Assembly (NCBI RefSeq): GCF_000262345.1
Contig: NZ_AJTQ01000078.1
Span: forward strand, 1 to 64,000
DNA length: 64,000 nucleotides
Source: Streptomyces xiaopingdaonensis
Lineage (GTDB): Bacteria > Actinomycetota > Actinomycetes > Streptomycetales > Streptomycetaceae
Direction: 5' to 3'
The position numbers were made by a program, and so were the translations under genes. This document shows positions 25,545 through 32,605 of this stretch, one piece after another. The notes beneath the pieces were generated by a model. That model was not told the origin of the DNA, made no database searches, and saw only the letters and a program-made list of their open reading frames with translations. Every line of letters begins with the position of its first letter. The first letter of the stretch is position 1.

Positions 25545-26750
25545 ATGGCGCAGGAACCGGAAACTCTGCATCTCGACATCAGTTCCGAGTACTTCCGCAT
25601 GGACTCGGAAGAAGTGCGGAAGGCTCGGAGTATTCATTGGTACGCACGAACCGACTGGGGTATGGCCGTCCTCTCCTACGAGGACAGCAGCTTCCTTCTG
25701 AAGCACCCGCTCCTGACACAAGGATCAGCCAAGTGGCCGGCTCAGCACGGAGTGACGGAGGGACACTTCGACCGTTGGTGGCAAAAGACTCTGCTCGTCC
25801 TGGAGGGCGACGAGCACAACAGAATTCGACGACTGGTCAATCCGGCATTCTCGCCGCGTCGGATTCAGCCGTTGCACGAACGGTTCCGGTCCCTGGCGAA
25901 CAGTCTGATCGACGACTGGGTCGGAGTCGGGAAGACTGAATTCGCCAGTCGCTTCGCGGCGCCTTATGCGACCAGGATCCTGTGTATGATTCTGGGAATC
26001 GACGAACGTGACTGGAAGAAGATTCATCAGCTTGCTTCCACGATCGGACTCGGTCTCGGTATCACGATTCAGGAGAACATCGCACGGATCGACGAAGCCA
26101 TCGCTGAATTGACCCGGTACGCGAAGTTTCTGGTCAGAAGTAGGAGGCAGTCGCCTCGGGACGACATCCTGAGCACTTTGGTGGAAACCAGGGACACGGA
26201 TGACGGAAAACTCTCGGACCAGGAACTGATCAATCTCATCATCCTGCTCATATTTGCCGGGATCGACACGACCCGAAACCAACTCGCACTGTCTGTCGAG
26301 GCGTTCTCGAAACAACCCGATCAGTGGGAGAAACTGGCCGCGAACCCTGATCACTATGCGGCCAAGGCGGTCGAAGAGGCGCTCCGCGTCAATCCGATCG
26401 GCCGATGGATCTCGCGTGAGGCTGCTGATACCATCCAACACAAGGAGCGCACGATCGAGAAGGGAACGACGCTCCATCTGTTCACCCTCACATCGGCCAC
26501 TGATCCGGCAGCATTCGACAACCCGGATCGCATCGATCTCGATGCCGAACGTGCACCGCATTTCGCTTTCGGTGGCGGCATACATCATTGCCTCGGGCAT
26601 TTCGTCGCCAGGGCGGACATCGGTATCGCTCTCTCGGCGATGGCTACCCGAATGAAGGATCTGCGAGTGGAAGAAGGTGCCGAGTGGCTGCCTGACTCCG
26701 GAAATACGGGTGCCAACAAGTTGCCGATCACATTCAGTCGGCGATTCTGA
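25545..26750 (+). CDS. Cytochrome P450
   Basis: A 401-residue bacterial class I P450. The I-helix FAGIDTTRNQ (residue 237 on), the K-helix Glu-x-x-Arg in EEALRVNP, and the heme-ligand loop FGGGIHHCLGHFVAR with Cys349 are all present, so the enzyme should be active. The start at 25545 follows GGGAGGGAA; a longer frame from 25476 runs through the palindrome and is unlikely. It is paired with its own ferredoxin and reductase downstream. Codon choice looks less GC-rich than in the ectB or ligase genes. Probable role: hydroxylation or oxidation of the cluster product or of a carrier-bound intermediate. Confidence 0.93.
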   Translation: MAQEPETLHLDISSEYFRMDSEEVRKARSIHWYARTDWGMAVLSYEDSSFLLKHPLLTQGSAKWPAQHGVTEGHFDRWWQKTLLVLEGDEHNRIRRLVNPAFSPRRIQPLHERFRSLANSLIDDWVGVGKTEFASRFAAPYATRILCMILGIDERDWKKIHQLASTIGLGLGITIQENIARIDEAIAELTRYAKFLVRSRRQSPRDDILSTLVETRDTDDGKLSDQELINLIILLIFAGIDTTRNQLALSVEAFSKQPDQWEKLAANPDHYAAKAVEEALRVNPIGRWISREAADTIQHKERTIEKGTTLHLFTLTSATDPAAFDNPDRIDLDAERAPHFAFGGGIHHCLGHFVARADIGIALSAMATRMKDLRVEEGAEWLPDSGNTGANKLPITFSRRF

Positions 26751-26790
26751 CACACTGCTCAAGATCGTTCTCACGTACGCCTGAACGTTC

Positions 26791-26827
26791 CGATGCGGGG
26801 AGACGTCCGATACGTCTCCCCGCATCG
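26791..26827 (+). terminator. Hairpin after the P450 gene
   Basis: A 16-bp perfect stem (arms start CGATGCGGGGAG and end CTCCCCGCATCG) closes a five-base loop, 40 bases past the P450 stop. There is no T-run. It could end the upstream transcript or attenuate expression of the ferredoxin-reductase-ectC part. Confidence 0.65.
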
Positions 26828-26997
26828 CGCTTGTGGTGCGTCGCCGTGGGCACTGCTTTCCGATCCGGGTACGGGCCTGAAGAGGCCAGGACCGCTTCAG
26901 GTCGCTTTTGGCGTCTTCCCTGTCCGCCTGGAGTGTCTCAGAATTGAGTCAGATGGAGAAAAGGTCAGGGATCCGAGCAGTGAAAGGCGGGGAAGCC

Positions 26998-27201
26998 ATG
27001 AAGATATTCGTTGAAATGGCCAAGTGCGAGAACCATGGGCAGTGCGCAATCTCGGCCCCGAACAACTTCGAGCTCGACTCTGACGGGAACTTGAGGTACC
27101 AGGAATCGTTCGGAGAGGAGGATCTCCACGACATCGAGGACGCCATCGATTCCTGTCCCTTGCAGGCCATCTCCCTGGACCGGGATCCGACCTATGCCTG
27201 A
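26998..27201 (+). CDS. Ferredoxin ([3Fe-4S]-type) for P450
   Basis: A 67-residue single-cluster ferredoxin of the kind found beside actinobacterial P450s. It has CENHGQC (Cys10, Cys16, with His13 where a [4Fe-4S] protein would have Cys), APNNFELDSDG and the final CPLQAI. It passes electrons from the reductase encoded next to the P450 at 25545. GGGGAAG precedes the ATG. The last codons overlap the reductase gene by eight bases, so the two are coupled. Confidence 0.93.
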   Translation: MKIFVEMAKCENHGQCAISAPNNFELDSDGNLRYQESFGEEDLHDIEDAIDSCPLQAISLDRDPTYA

Positions 27202-28414
27202 GAGGGGACCGCTCATCGGCGTAGTCGGTGCCGGCATCGCCGGACTGCGAGCAGCCAACGCGCTGCTCAAACGTAAGGATGACGCCAGGGTCGTGATTTT
27301 CGGCGACGAGAACCACCGTACCTACAACCGGCCGGGGCTGACCAAGAAGCGGTATCCGAATTCGGGTTCTCCGAAGAGTGAACTCGCCGAGAACTTGAAG
27401 ATCAAGGAGGTGGAAAATGACAGTGTGACCTGGCGCCTCGACACCAGGGTCGAGGAAGCGGATCTGTCCGGCAAGGTGCTGCGGCTGAGTACGCGCGGGA
27501 CGTTCGAGTACGACGGTCTGGTGATCGCATCGGGAGTGCGCCCGCGTACTTCGGCCGAGGTCGGCAGGGAATGCGCTTTCCATACCCACAGGACGCTGCG
27601 TGGTCTGGACGATGCGCAATACATACATGACGAATTGCGAGCGAGTAAGAAGGTCACGATAGCAGGCGCCGGCTTCGTCGCCTGTGAACTCGCTTCGCTG
27701 GCCGGTGAGTACGGCTGTGAAGTCTCCGTGCTGGAGACGCGTCGCAGCGGACCGTTCGAGAGCATGCTGGGAAGGAACATCTCTCAGGCGCTCAGGCGTT
27801 GGCTCGTCCAGCACGGTGTTACCTTCCTGACCGGTGATTCCGCGCGGCAGTCGATGTGTTCCGGCAGTTCGGAAGCGTTGAATCCGGAATCCTCGTCCGA
27901 TCGGTCTCTCTATGTCGAGGCGATCGGAAGCGTCCCCAACGTGGAATGGTTGTGCGGGAACGGTCTGGATCTATCAGACGGTGTTCGCGTGGATGAATAC
28001 ATGCGAGTGCCGGAACGGGAGGGCGTGTTCGCGGCCGGAGACGTCGCTCGTTACCCGGATCCGTGGGCGACGGGAAGTCTCACGCGCATGGAATTCTGGA
28101 AGAACGCGGTCGAAACCGGCGAGCTCGCGGGCAGGTCTCTGGCTTCTGCCTTGGGCTACGAGTCGGAAGTCTCGCAGATCAAGTATTTCCCCAGCATGAG
28201 TACCGAAGTGTTCGGGTTGCGTATCCAGATAGCCGGAGATCCGAAGGCATGCGATTCCATGGAGATTGTCCGGGGAGATCTGGATCGATTGGACCAGGGA
28301 GTGCTCGTCAAGTTTCTGCGGGAAGATGTTGTAGGCGGAGTCGCGTACATGGACGAAGGTGCTCGGTACAACCGCCTCTATATAGAGCTTGTGAAAGCGC
28401 TTAAAGCTCGGTAG
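27194..28414 (+). CDS. FAD-dependent ferredoxin reductase
   Basis: A 406-residue pyridine-nucleotide-disulfide-oxidoreductase-type reductase. FAD-binding GVVGAGIAGLRAANAL is near the N-terminus, the second dinucleotide fold is IAGAGFVACELASLA (about 156-170), and the FAD-end motif VFAAGDVARYPDP is at about 278. YNRPGLTKKRY resembles the family substrate-side loop. It should transfer electrons from NAD(P)H to the adjacent ferredoxin. No active-site CxxC is present, as expected. The P450-ferredoxin-reductase set is therefore self-contained. It lies 73 bases before ectC. Confidence 0.92.
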   Translation: MPERGPLIGVVGAGIAGLRAANALLKRKDDARVVIFGDENHRTYNRPGLTKKRYPNSGSPKSELAENLKIKEVENDSVTWRLDTRVEEADLSGKVLRLSTRGTFEYDGLVIASGVRPRTSAEVGRECAFHTHRTLRGLDDAQYIHDELRASKKVTIAGAGFVACELASLAGEYGCEVSVLETRRSGPFESMLGRNISQALRRWLVQHGVTFLTGDSARQSMCSGSSEALNPESSSDRSLYVEAIGSVPNVEWLCGNGLDLSDGVRVDEYMRVPEREGVFAAGDVARYPDPWATGSLTRMEFWKNAVETGELAGRSLASALGYESEVSQIKYFPSMSTEVFGLRIQIAGDPKACDSMEIVRGDLDRLDQGVLVKFLREDVVGGVAYMDEGARYNRLYIELVKALKAR

Positions 28415-28487
28415 GAGAGATCACCGAGAATGCTCGCTCACACAGGTTCACCTGGGTTCACACGTGAAATAGATTGGGAGGACTGTC

Positions 28488-28880
28488 ATGCAGGTCCGCA
28501 GGATTTCGGACATCGAGGGCACTGAGCGGGATGTCAAGGCCGCATCAGGTACGTGGCGAAGCAAGCGCCTCCTGCTCGCGTCGGACGGATTCGGCTACTC
28601 GGTTTCCGAGACGGTGGTGTATGCAGGCACCGAAACCGACATTTGCTATGCGAACCACGTGGAAGCAGTGTTCTGCATTTCCGGGAAGATGATCCTGGTC
28701 GACCGGGACGAGAAGGAGGAGCACCTGATCGAGCCCGGCACGCTGCATATTCTGGACGACGCCGACAACCACACGATCAAGCCGATCGTGGACAGCACTT
28801 TTCTGTGCATCTTCACGCCGGCGCTGACCGGACGTGAAGACCACGACGAGAACGGGGTTTATCCGCTGCTGACGGAGTAG
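28488..28880 (+). CDS. ectC: Ectoine synthase-like cyclase with metal-site change
   Basis: A 130-residue cupin of the EctC family, which closes N-gamma-acetyl-diaminobutyrate to ectoine by water loss. NHVEAVFCISGK gives the metal-binding Glu59, and HTI gives His95 in the position of canonical His93. The third ligand, Tyr85 in characterised EctC (GTMYALD), is His87 here (GTLHILD). The C-terminal TGREDHDENGVYPL with the catalytic Glu is kept. The change suggests an altered metal site or substrate; with the modified EctA it points to a non-standard acyl-diaminobutyrate. GGGAGGACTGTC precedes the start. It ends the cluster and is followed by a strong terminator. Confidence 0.9.
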   Translation: MQVRRISDIEGTERDVKAASGTWRSKRLLLASDGFGYSVSETVVYAGTETDICYANHVEAVFCISGKMILVDRDEKEEHLIEPGTLHILDDADNHTIKPIVDSTFLCIFTPALTGREDHDENGVYPLLTE

Positions 28881-28920
28881 CCGTGACACGGCCGGCCGGG
28901 GCCGGCACCGATCGTTCAGG

Positions 28921-28962
28921 AGTTCCCGTCAGCTCGGACCGCTGGCGGGAACTCGCTTTTTG
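28921..28962 (+). terminator. Terminator closing the ectoine-like cluster
   Basis: GAGTTCCCG-T-CAGC pairs with GCTG-G-CGGGAACTC over a seven-base loop and is followed by GCTTTTT. It lies 41 bases past ectC and also faces the convergent permease gene. Confidence 0.9.
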
Positions 28963-28993
28963 GCGAGAGTGGTACCGAGGCGGACGAGACCCC

Positions 28994-29818
28994 TCAGCTG
29001 GTCAGCTTGAGGCTGTTGACGAAGAAGCGCTGTGCGGAGAAGAAGAGGACGACGGTGGGCAGCGAGACGAGAATCGCGCCGCCCAGCACGACCGGCGGGC
29101 CCACCGAGACGTAGGTGCCCTGGAGTTCGGCGAGTGCTGCCATGACGGGGCGGATGTTGCCGCTGGTGCTGAGCGTGATGCCGAACAACATGTCGTTCCA
29201 GACGGCGACGAACTGGAAGACGAAAGCGGCCACCATCGCGGACTTCGACAGGGGCACGTGGATCTGCCAGAACAACCGCCACCACGAGGCGCCGTCCATG
29301 CGCGCGGCCTCGACCACCTCACGCGGCATCGTCATGGCGTAGTTGCGCATGATGAAGAAGGCGAAGGGGACGGCGATGGCCGCGTAGACGAGCACCAGAC
29401 CCAACTGCGTGTCGTACAGGTCGAAGTTCGCGTAGGACAGGAACAGCGGGCGGAGGAAGACCTGGAGGGGCAGCAGCGCCCCGGAGTAGATCAGCCAGAA
29501 CCACAGGGTGCCGTGGCGTACGGGCATGATGACGGCGGCGAAGGCGGCCATCACGGCGAACAGGACGGCCATCAGGGAGCTGGTCACGGCGTACAGCAGG
29601 CTGTTGCCCATGGCGGGCCCGAGCTGCGCCTTGTTCCACGCCTGCGCCATGTTGTCGAACAGGGCGAACCCCTGGGGCCACCAGTGCGGGCTGCTGCCGT
29701 ACTCGGCGGCGGGAACGATCGCGTTGCTGAGCACGAGCCAGGTCGGTACCGCCCACACCAGCGCGAGCAGGATCACCGTGGTGTTGCGCAGGATGCGGCC
29801 GCGGGATGTCGTCAGCAT
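28994..29818 (-). CDS. Carbohydrate ABC transporter permease (MalG-like)
   Basis: A 274-residue inner-membrane permease of the CUT1 family with six predicted helices. The EAA loop for ATPase docking is EVVEAARMDGASWWRLFWQIHVPL. It pairs with the permease encoded just upstream and the lipoprotein at 30795. No ATPase gene is in the operon; as usual in Streptomyces a shared MsiK-type ATPase is expected elsewhere. It follows the first permease by two bases, so the three are one operon under the LacI-type operator at 32261. Confidence 0.92.
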   Translation of the reverse strand: MLTTSRGRILRNTTVILLALVWAVPTWLVLSNAIVPAAEYGSSPHWWPQGFALFDNMAQAWNKAQLGPAMGNSLLYAVTSSLMAVLFAVMAAFAAVIMPVRHGTLWFWLIYSGALLPLQVFLRPLFLSYANFDLYDTQLGLVLVYAAIAVPFAFFIMRNYAMTMPREVVEAARMDGASWWRLFWQIHVPLSKSAMVAAFVFQFVAVWNDMLFGITLSTSGNIRPVMAALAELQGTYVSVGPPVVLGGAILVSLPTVVLFFSAQRFFVNSLKLTS

Positions 29819-29820
29819 GG

Positions 29821-30798
29821 TCAGTCGCCTTTCGCGTCGAGCTGGCGTCGCAGGTACAGCCAGGAGGCCGCGAGGACGATCAGCGTGAGGACCACCGCGA
29901 TGGCGGCGCCGGCTCCGGCGTGCTGGAGGAGGAAGGTCTCCTGGTACATGGAGACGGCCAGGGTCTCGGTCAACCGGCCCGGGCCGCCCCGGGTGAGCAC
30001 CCAGATCAGGTCGAACGACTTGAGGCCGTTCGCGAGGCTGATCCCGATGACGATGACGGAGACCGGGCGGAGTTGGGGCAGGACGACGTGCCGGAACCGC
30101 TGCCAGGGACCCGCACCGTCCAGCGAAGCGGCTTCGAGGGTCTCCGGGGGGATGCCCTGGAGGCCGACGAGGAAGAGGATGACTGCCACACCGGTCGCCT
30201 GCCAGGCGTTGGCGAGGATCAGCACCACCGTGTTGCTCGGCCACTCCAGCAGCCAGCCCTGAGCGGGAGGGTCGAGCCCGACGGAGGTGAGCAGCTGGTT
30301 GAGCGCCCCGTCGGACGTCAGCATGAAGTTCCACACCACGGCCACGGCCGCGCCCGACAGCGCATACGGCGCGACCACGCACAGCCGGGCCAAGCGGGAC
30401 CAGCGCGTCGCGTTCGTCAACCAGGCGACGGCCAACCCGAGGACGCAGGGCAACACGACGGTGCCCGCCATCCACATGAGGGTGTTCTCGACCGAGCGCA
30501 CCAGGCTTTCGTTGGTGAAGAACAGCTCGTAGTTGTCCAACCCGGCGAAGCCGGACGTCCGGTGGTCGTTGAAGAAGCTGCGGTAGAACGTGGCGGCGAA
30601 CGGCGCGAGCAGCAGCGCCCCGACGAGCAGCACGGCCGGGGCCAGGAAGGCGCCGGACGCCAACCGCTCGCGTACCGGGGGCTGTTGCGCGCCTCCGCCC
30701 CGGCTCGTGGACGGCCGTATCGGCGTGCGGGAAACGGAGCCGGCGGGAGCGGACTCATGGTCGGTGCCGGTCCGGGACCGGGTGGTGGGGGTGCTCAT
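29821..30798 (-). CDS. Carbohydrate ABC transporter permease (MalF-like)
   Basis: A 325-residue CUT1 permease. A disordered N-terminal 45 residues precede six helices; the EAA loop reads ETLEAASLDGAGPWQRFRHVVLPQL. It is the partner of the MalG-like permease two bases downstream. Its start overlaps the stop of the solute-binding protein gene (ATGA), so expression is coupled. The locus context (two alpha-mannosidases, mannose-6-phosphate isomerase) makes mannosides or manno-oligosaccharides the likely cargo. Confidence 0.92.
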   Translation of the reverse strand: MSTPTTRSRTGTDHESAPAGSVSRTPIRPSTSRGGGAQQPPVRERLASGAFLAPAVLLVGALLLAPFAATFYRSFFNDHRTSGFAGLDNYELFFTNESLVRSVENTLMWMAGTVVLPCVLGLAVAWLTNATRWSRLARLCVVAPYALSGAAVAVVWNFMLTSDGALNQLLTSVGLDPPAQGWLLEWPSNTVVLILANAWQATGVAVILFLVGLQGIPPETLEAASLDGAGPWQRFRHVVLPQLRPVSVIVIGISLANGLKSFDLIWVLTRGGPGRLTETLAVSMYQETFLLQHAGAGAAIAVVLTLIVLAASWLYLRRQLDAKGD

Positions 30799-32111
30799 GC
30801 TTCGTCCCGCTTCCAGGCGGCCCATTCGTCCTCGGAGCGCTCGGCCATGCTGCGCAGGGTGTCGCCGGGTGAGCTCTGCTGTGTCATGAAGCTCGAGAGA
30901 TCCTGGGTGTTGCCCTGGACGAGGTTGGGCGGACTGGCCTCGCCGTACCGGATCAGTCGGGGCATCCGTTCTCGGGCGACGGTCTCCCTGACCTCGGCCA
31001 CCACCGGGTTGCCCGCCCGCACGGCAGGATTGGCGGAGCCGTCGTCGAGGTAGTCGGCCCACACGCGCTGGACGGACGGGGCCAGCCAAGCGCCCACGCT
31101 CTCCACTCCGGCCTCGTGCCGGGTCGCACCGAGCGGGACGGCCAGCACACCGCTCTCGGTGATCACCGACTTGCGCGTGGTCTTCCTGACGGTCGGGAGG
31201 ACGAACGCGTCGTAGTCCTTGCCGGGGCGCATGCCGAGGTCGGAGAAGCCCTTCGCGCCCCAGGTCCCGTAGAGGAACATGCCGACCCGGCCCGCCTTGA
31301 GCGCGGCGGCGCCGTTGCCCTGGTCGAAGTCGGGCGAGGTCATCCAGCCCTTGCGGATGAAGCCCTGCCAGATGTCCATCGCCTCCCGGGCGACCTCGTC
31401 GGTGTACCGCGCCCTGCCCGCCACGAGCGCGCGGTAGAAGTCGGGGTCGATCTTGCTGACGAGCTCCTGGAACCACTGGTAGGCGGGCCAGCCTCCGAAC
31501 TGGGTGGCCACGAAGGGGGTGACGCCTCTGCGCTTGAGGGTGTCGGCGCAGTGCGTCAACTCGTCCCAGGTGGCGGGCGGGCCGAGACCGAGACGGGTGA
31601 AGAGCCGCTTGTTGTAGAAGACGACGTAGTGCGATTCGTAGAGCGGGACGCCGTAGACCGCGCCGCGGTACGACATGGAGGCACGCTGCCCGCCGCGGAC
31701 CCAGCCCTTCTGCTCGTACCGTTCCCACAGTCGTGACAGGTCGGTCAACTTGCCGCCGCGCGCAAGCGACTTGAGCTCGTAGCCCGCTCCCCACTTGATC
31801 ACGTCGGCAGCGCGCGACGTCTCCAGCGTCATCTGCGTGACCTGCTTGTAGGCGATCGCTTCCGGGCTGGACTCCGGGCGAAGCCCGTAACCGGTCAGGG
31901 ACTGCAACGCGTCGCCGGCCCGGCGGAAGCCGTCGTCCCAGTCCGAGTTGTCGGTGCTGATGCTCACTTCCCCCGGCACGGCGGCAGCGCTGCTGCCCCG
32001 GGCGCAGCCGGTCAGTGCCAGCCCGACCGCGCCCGCGCCGGCAGCGGCAAGGAAGTGACGTCGGGCGAGTGCCGGGGGCGTCCCCGCCCGCACGGTGTCG
32101 AACGATCTCAT
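30795..32111 (-). CDS. Sugar-binding lipoprotein of ABC transporter
   Basis: A 438-residue extracellular solute-binding protein family 1 member. The signal peptide carries a twin-arginine-like RRHFLAAAG and a lipobox LTGC, so it is probably a Tat-exported lipoprotein. The mature part has the CUT1 pattern (YESHYVVFYNKRLF, ATWDELTHCADTLKRRGVTPF, FLYGTWGAKG). It should capture oligosaccharides released outside by the GH92 mannosidase and hand them to the two permeases downstream. The ATG at 32111 follows GAAAGG; a longer frame adds 11 residues. A LacI-type operator lies 150 bases upstream. Confidence 0.92.
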   Translation of the reverse strand: MRSFDTVRAGTPPALARRHFLAAAGAGAVGLALTGCARGSSAAAVPGEVSISTDNSDWDDGFRRAGDALQSLTGYGLRPESSPEAIAYKQVTQMTLETSRAADVIKWGAGYELKSLARGGKLTDLSRLWERYEQKGWVRGGQRASMSYRGAVYGVPLYESHYVVFYNKRLFTRLGLGPPATWDELTHCADTLKRRGVTPFVATQFGGWPAYQWFQELVSKIDPDFYRALVAGRARYTDEVAREAMDIWQGFIRKGWMTSPDFDQGNGAAALKAGRVGMFLYGTWGAKGFSDLGMRPGKDYDAFVLPTVRKTTRKSVITESGVLAVPLGATRHEAGVESVGAWLAPSVQRVWADYLDDGSANPAVRAGNPVVAEVRETVARERMPRLIRYGEASPPNLVQGNTQDLSSFMTQQSSPGDTLRSMAERSEDEWAAWKRDEA

Positions 32112-32260
32112 TGCCGCCCTTTCGCCGGAGTGTGGCGGATGCAAGTCACGTCCTGCCGGGGTTCTGCCGCCCCCGGAGACTGCCCGGCCGCAGCGAGTGC
32201 CGCGCTGAGGTGCGGCTCCGTGCCAGGTGACGGCAGGAGGGGCCGGTGCGTGGCGAGGAC

Positions 32261-32272
32261 GTTAACGCCAAC
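32261..32272. promoter_or_regulatory. LacI-type operator, ABC transporter promoter
   Basis: GTTAACGCCAAC matches the 12-base pattern G-N-T-A-[AT]-C-G-N-[TC]-A-[AC]-C that recurs five times in this locus. It is upstream of the sugar-binding lipoprotein gene. Confidence 0.6.
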
Positions 32273-32384
32273 AACGGCGCCTCACAAGGGCATCACGTCA
32301 GGGAGGTGCGTACGTTCCCTGATACTGCAGTTCAGCGGCTCACTGAATTCCCCGAACACAGAGCTGGTCAAGGAAAGGAAAATT

Positions 32385-32396
32385 GGTATCGTTACC
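32385..32396. promoter_or_regulatory. LacI-type operator, GH38 promoter
   Basis: GGTATCGTTACC fits the shared pattern. It lies about 210 bases upstream of the GH38 start, in the divergent region with the ABC operon. Apart from the two operators, I see nothing else in the 494 bases between 32112 and 32605. Confidence 0.65.
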
Positions 32397-32605
32397 TTCT
32401 CCTTCCCTGAAGCGCGTTGACCGTCCGTCTGTCCAAGAGCAACCGTGCAGTACCAGCACGGCCCGCTCCGTCGGCGCCGGCCGGAACACCGCAGCAGGGC
32501 GCACCGCCCCCGTCCGACGTCCTGCCCCACCGAACGGCACGGGCCCGCACCGGCCACCCGCACGTCTCGCCGCGCGCCCCGTCCGGGCCTCAGGAGGTAC
32601 GCACC

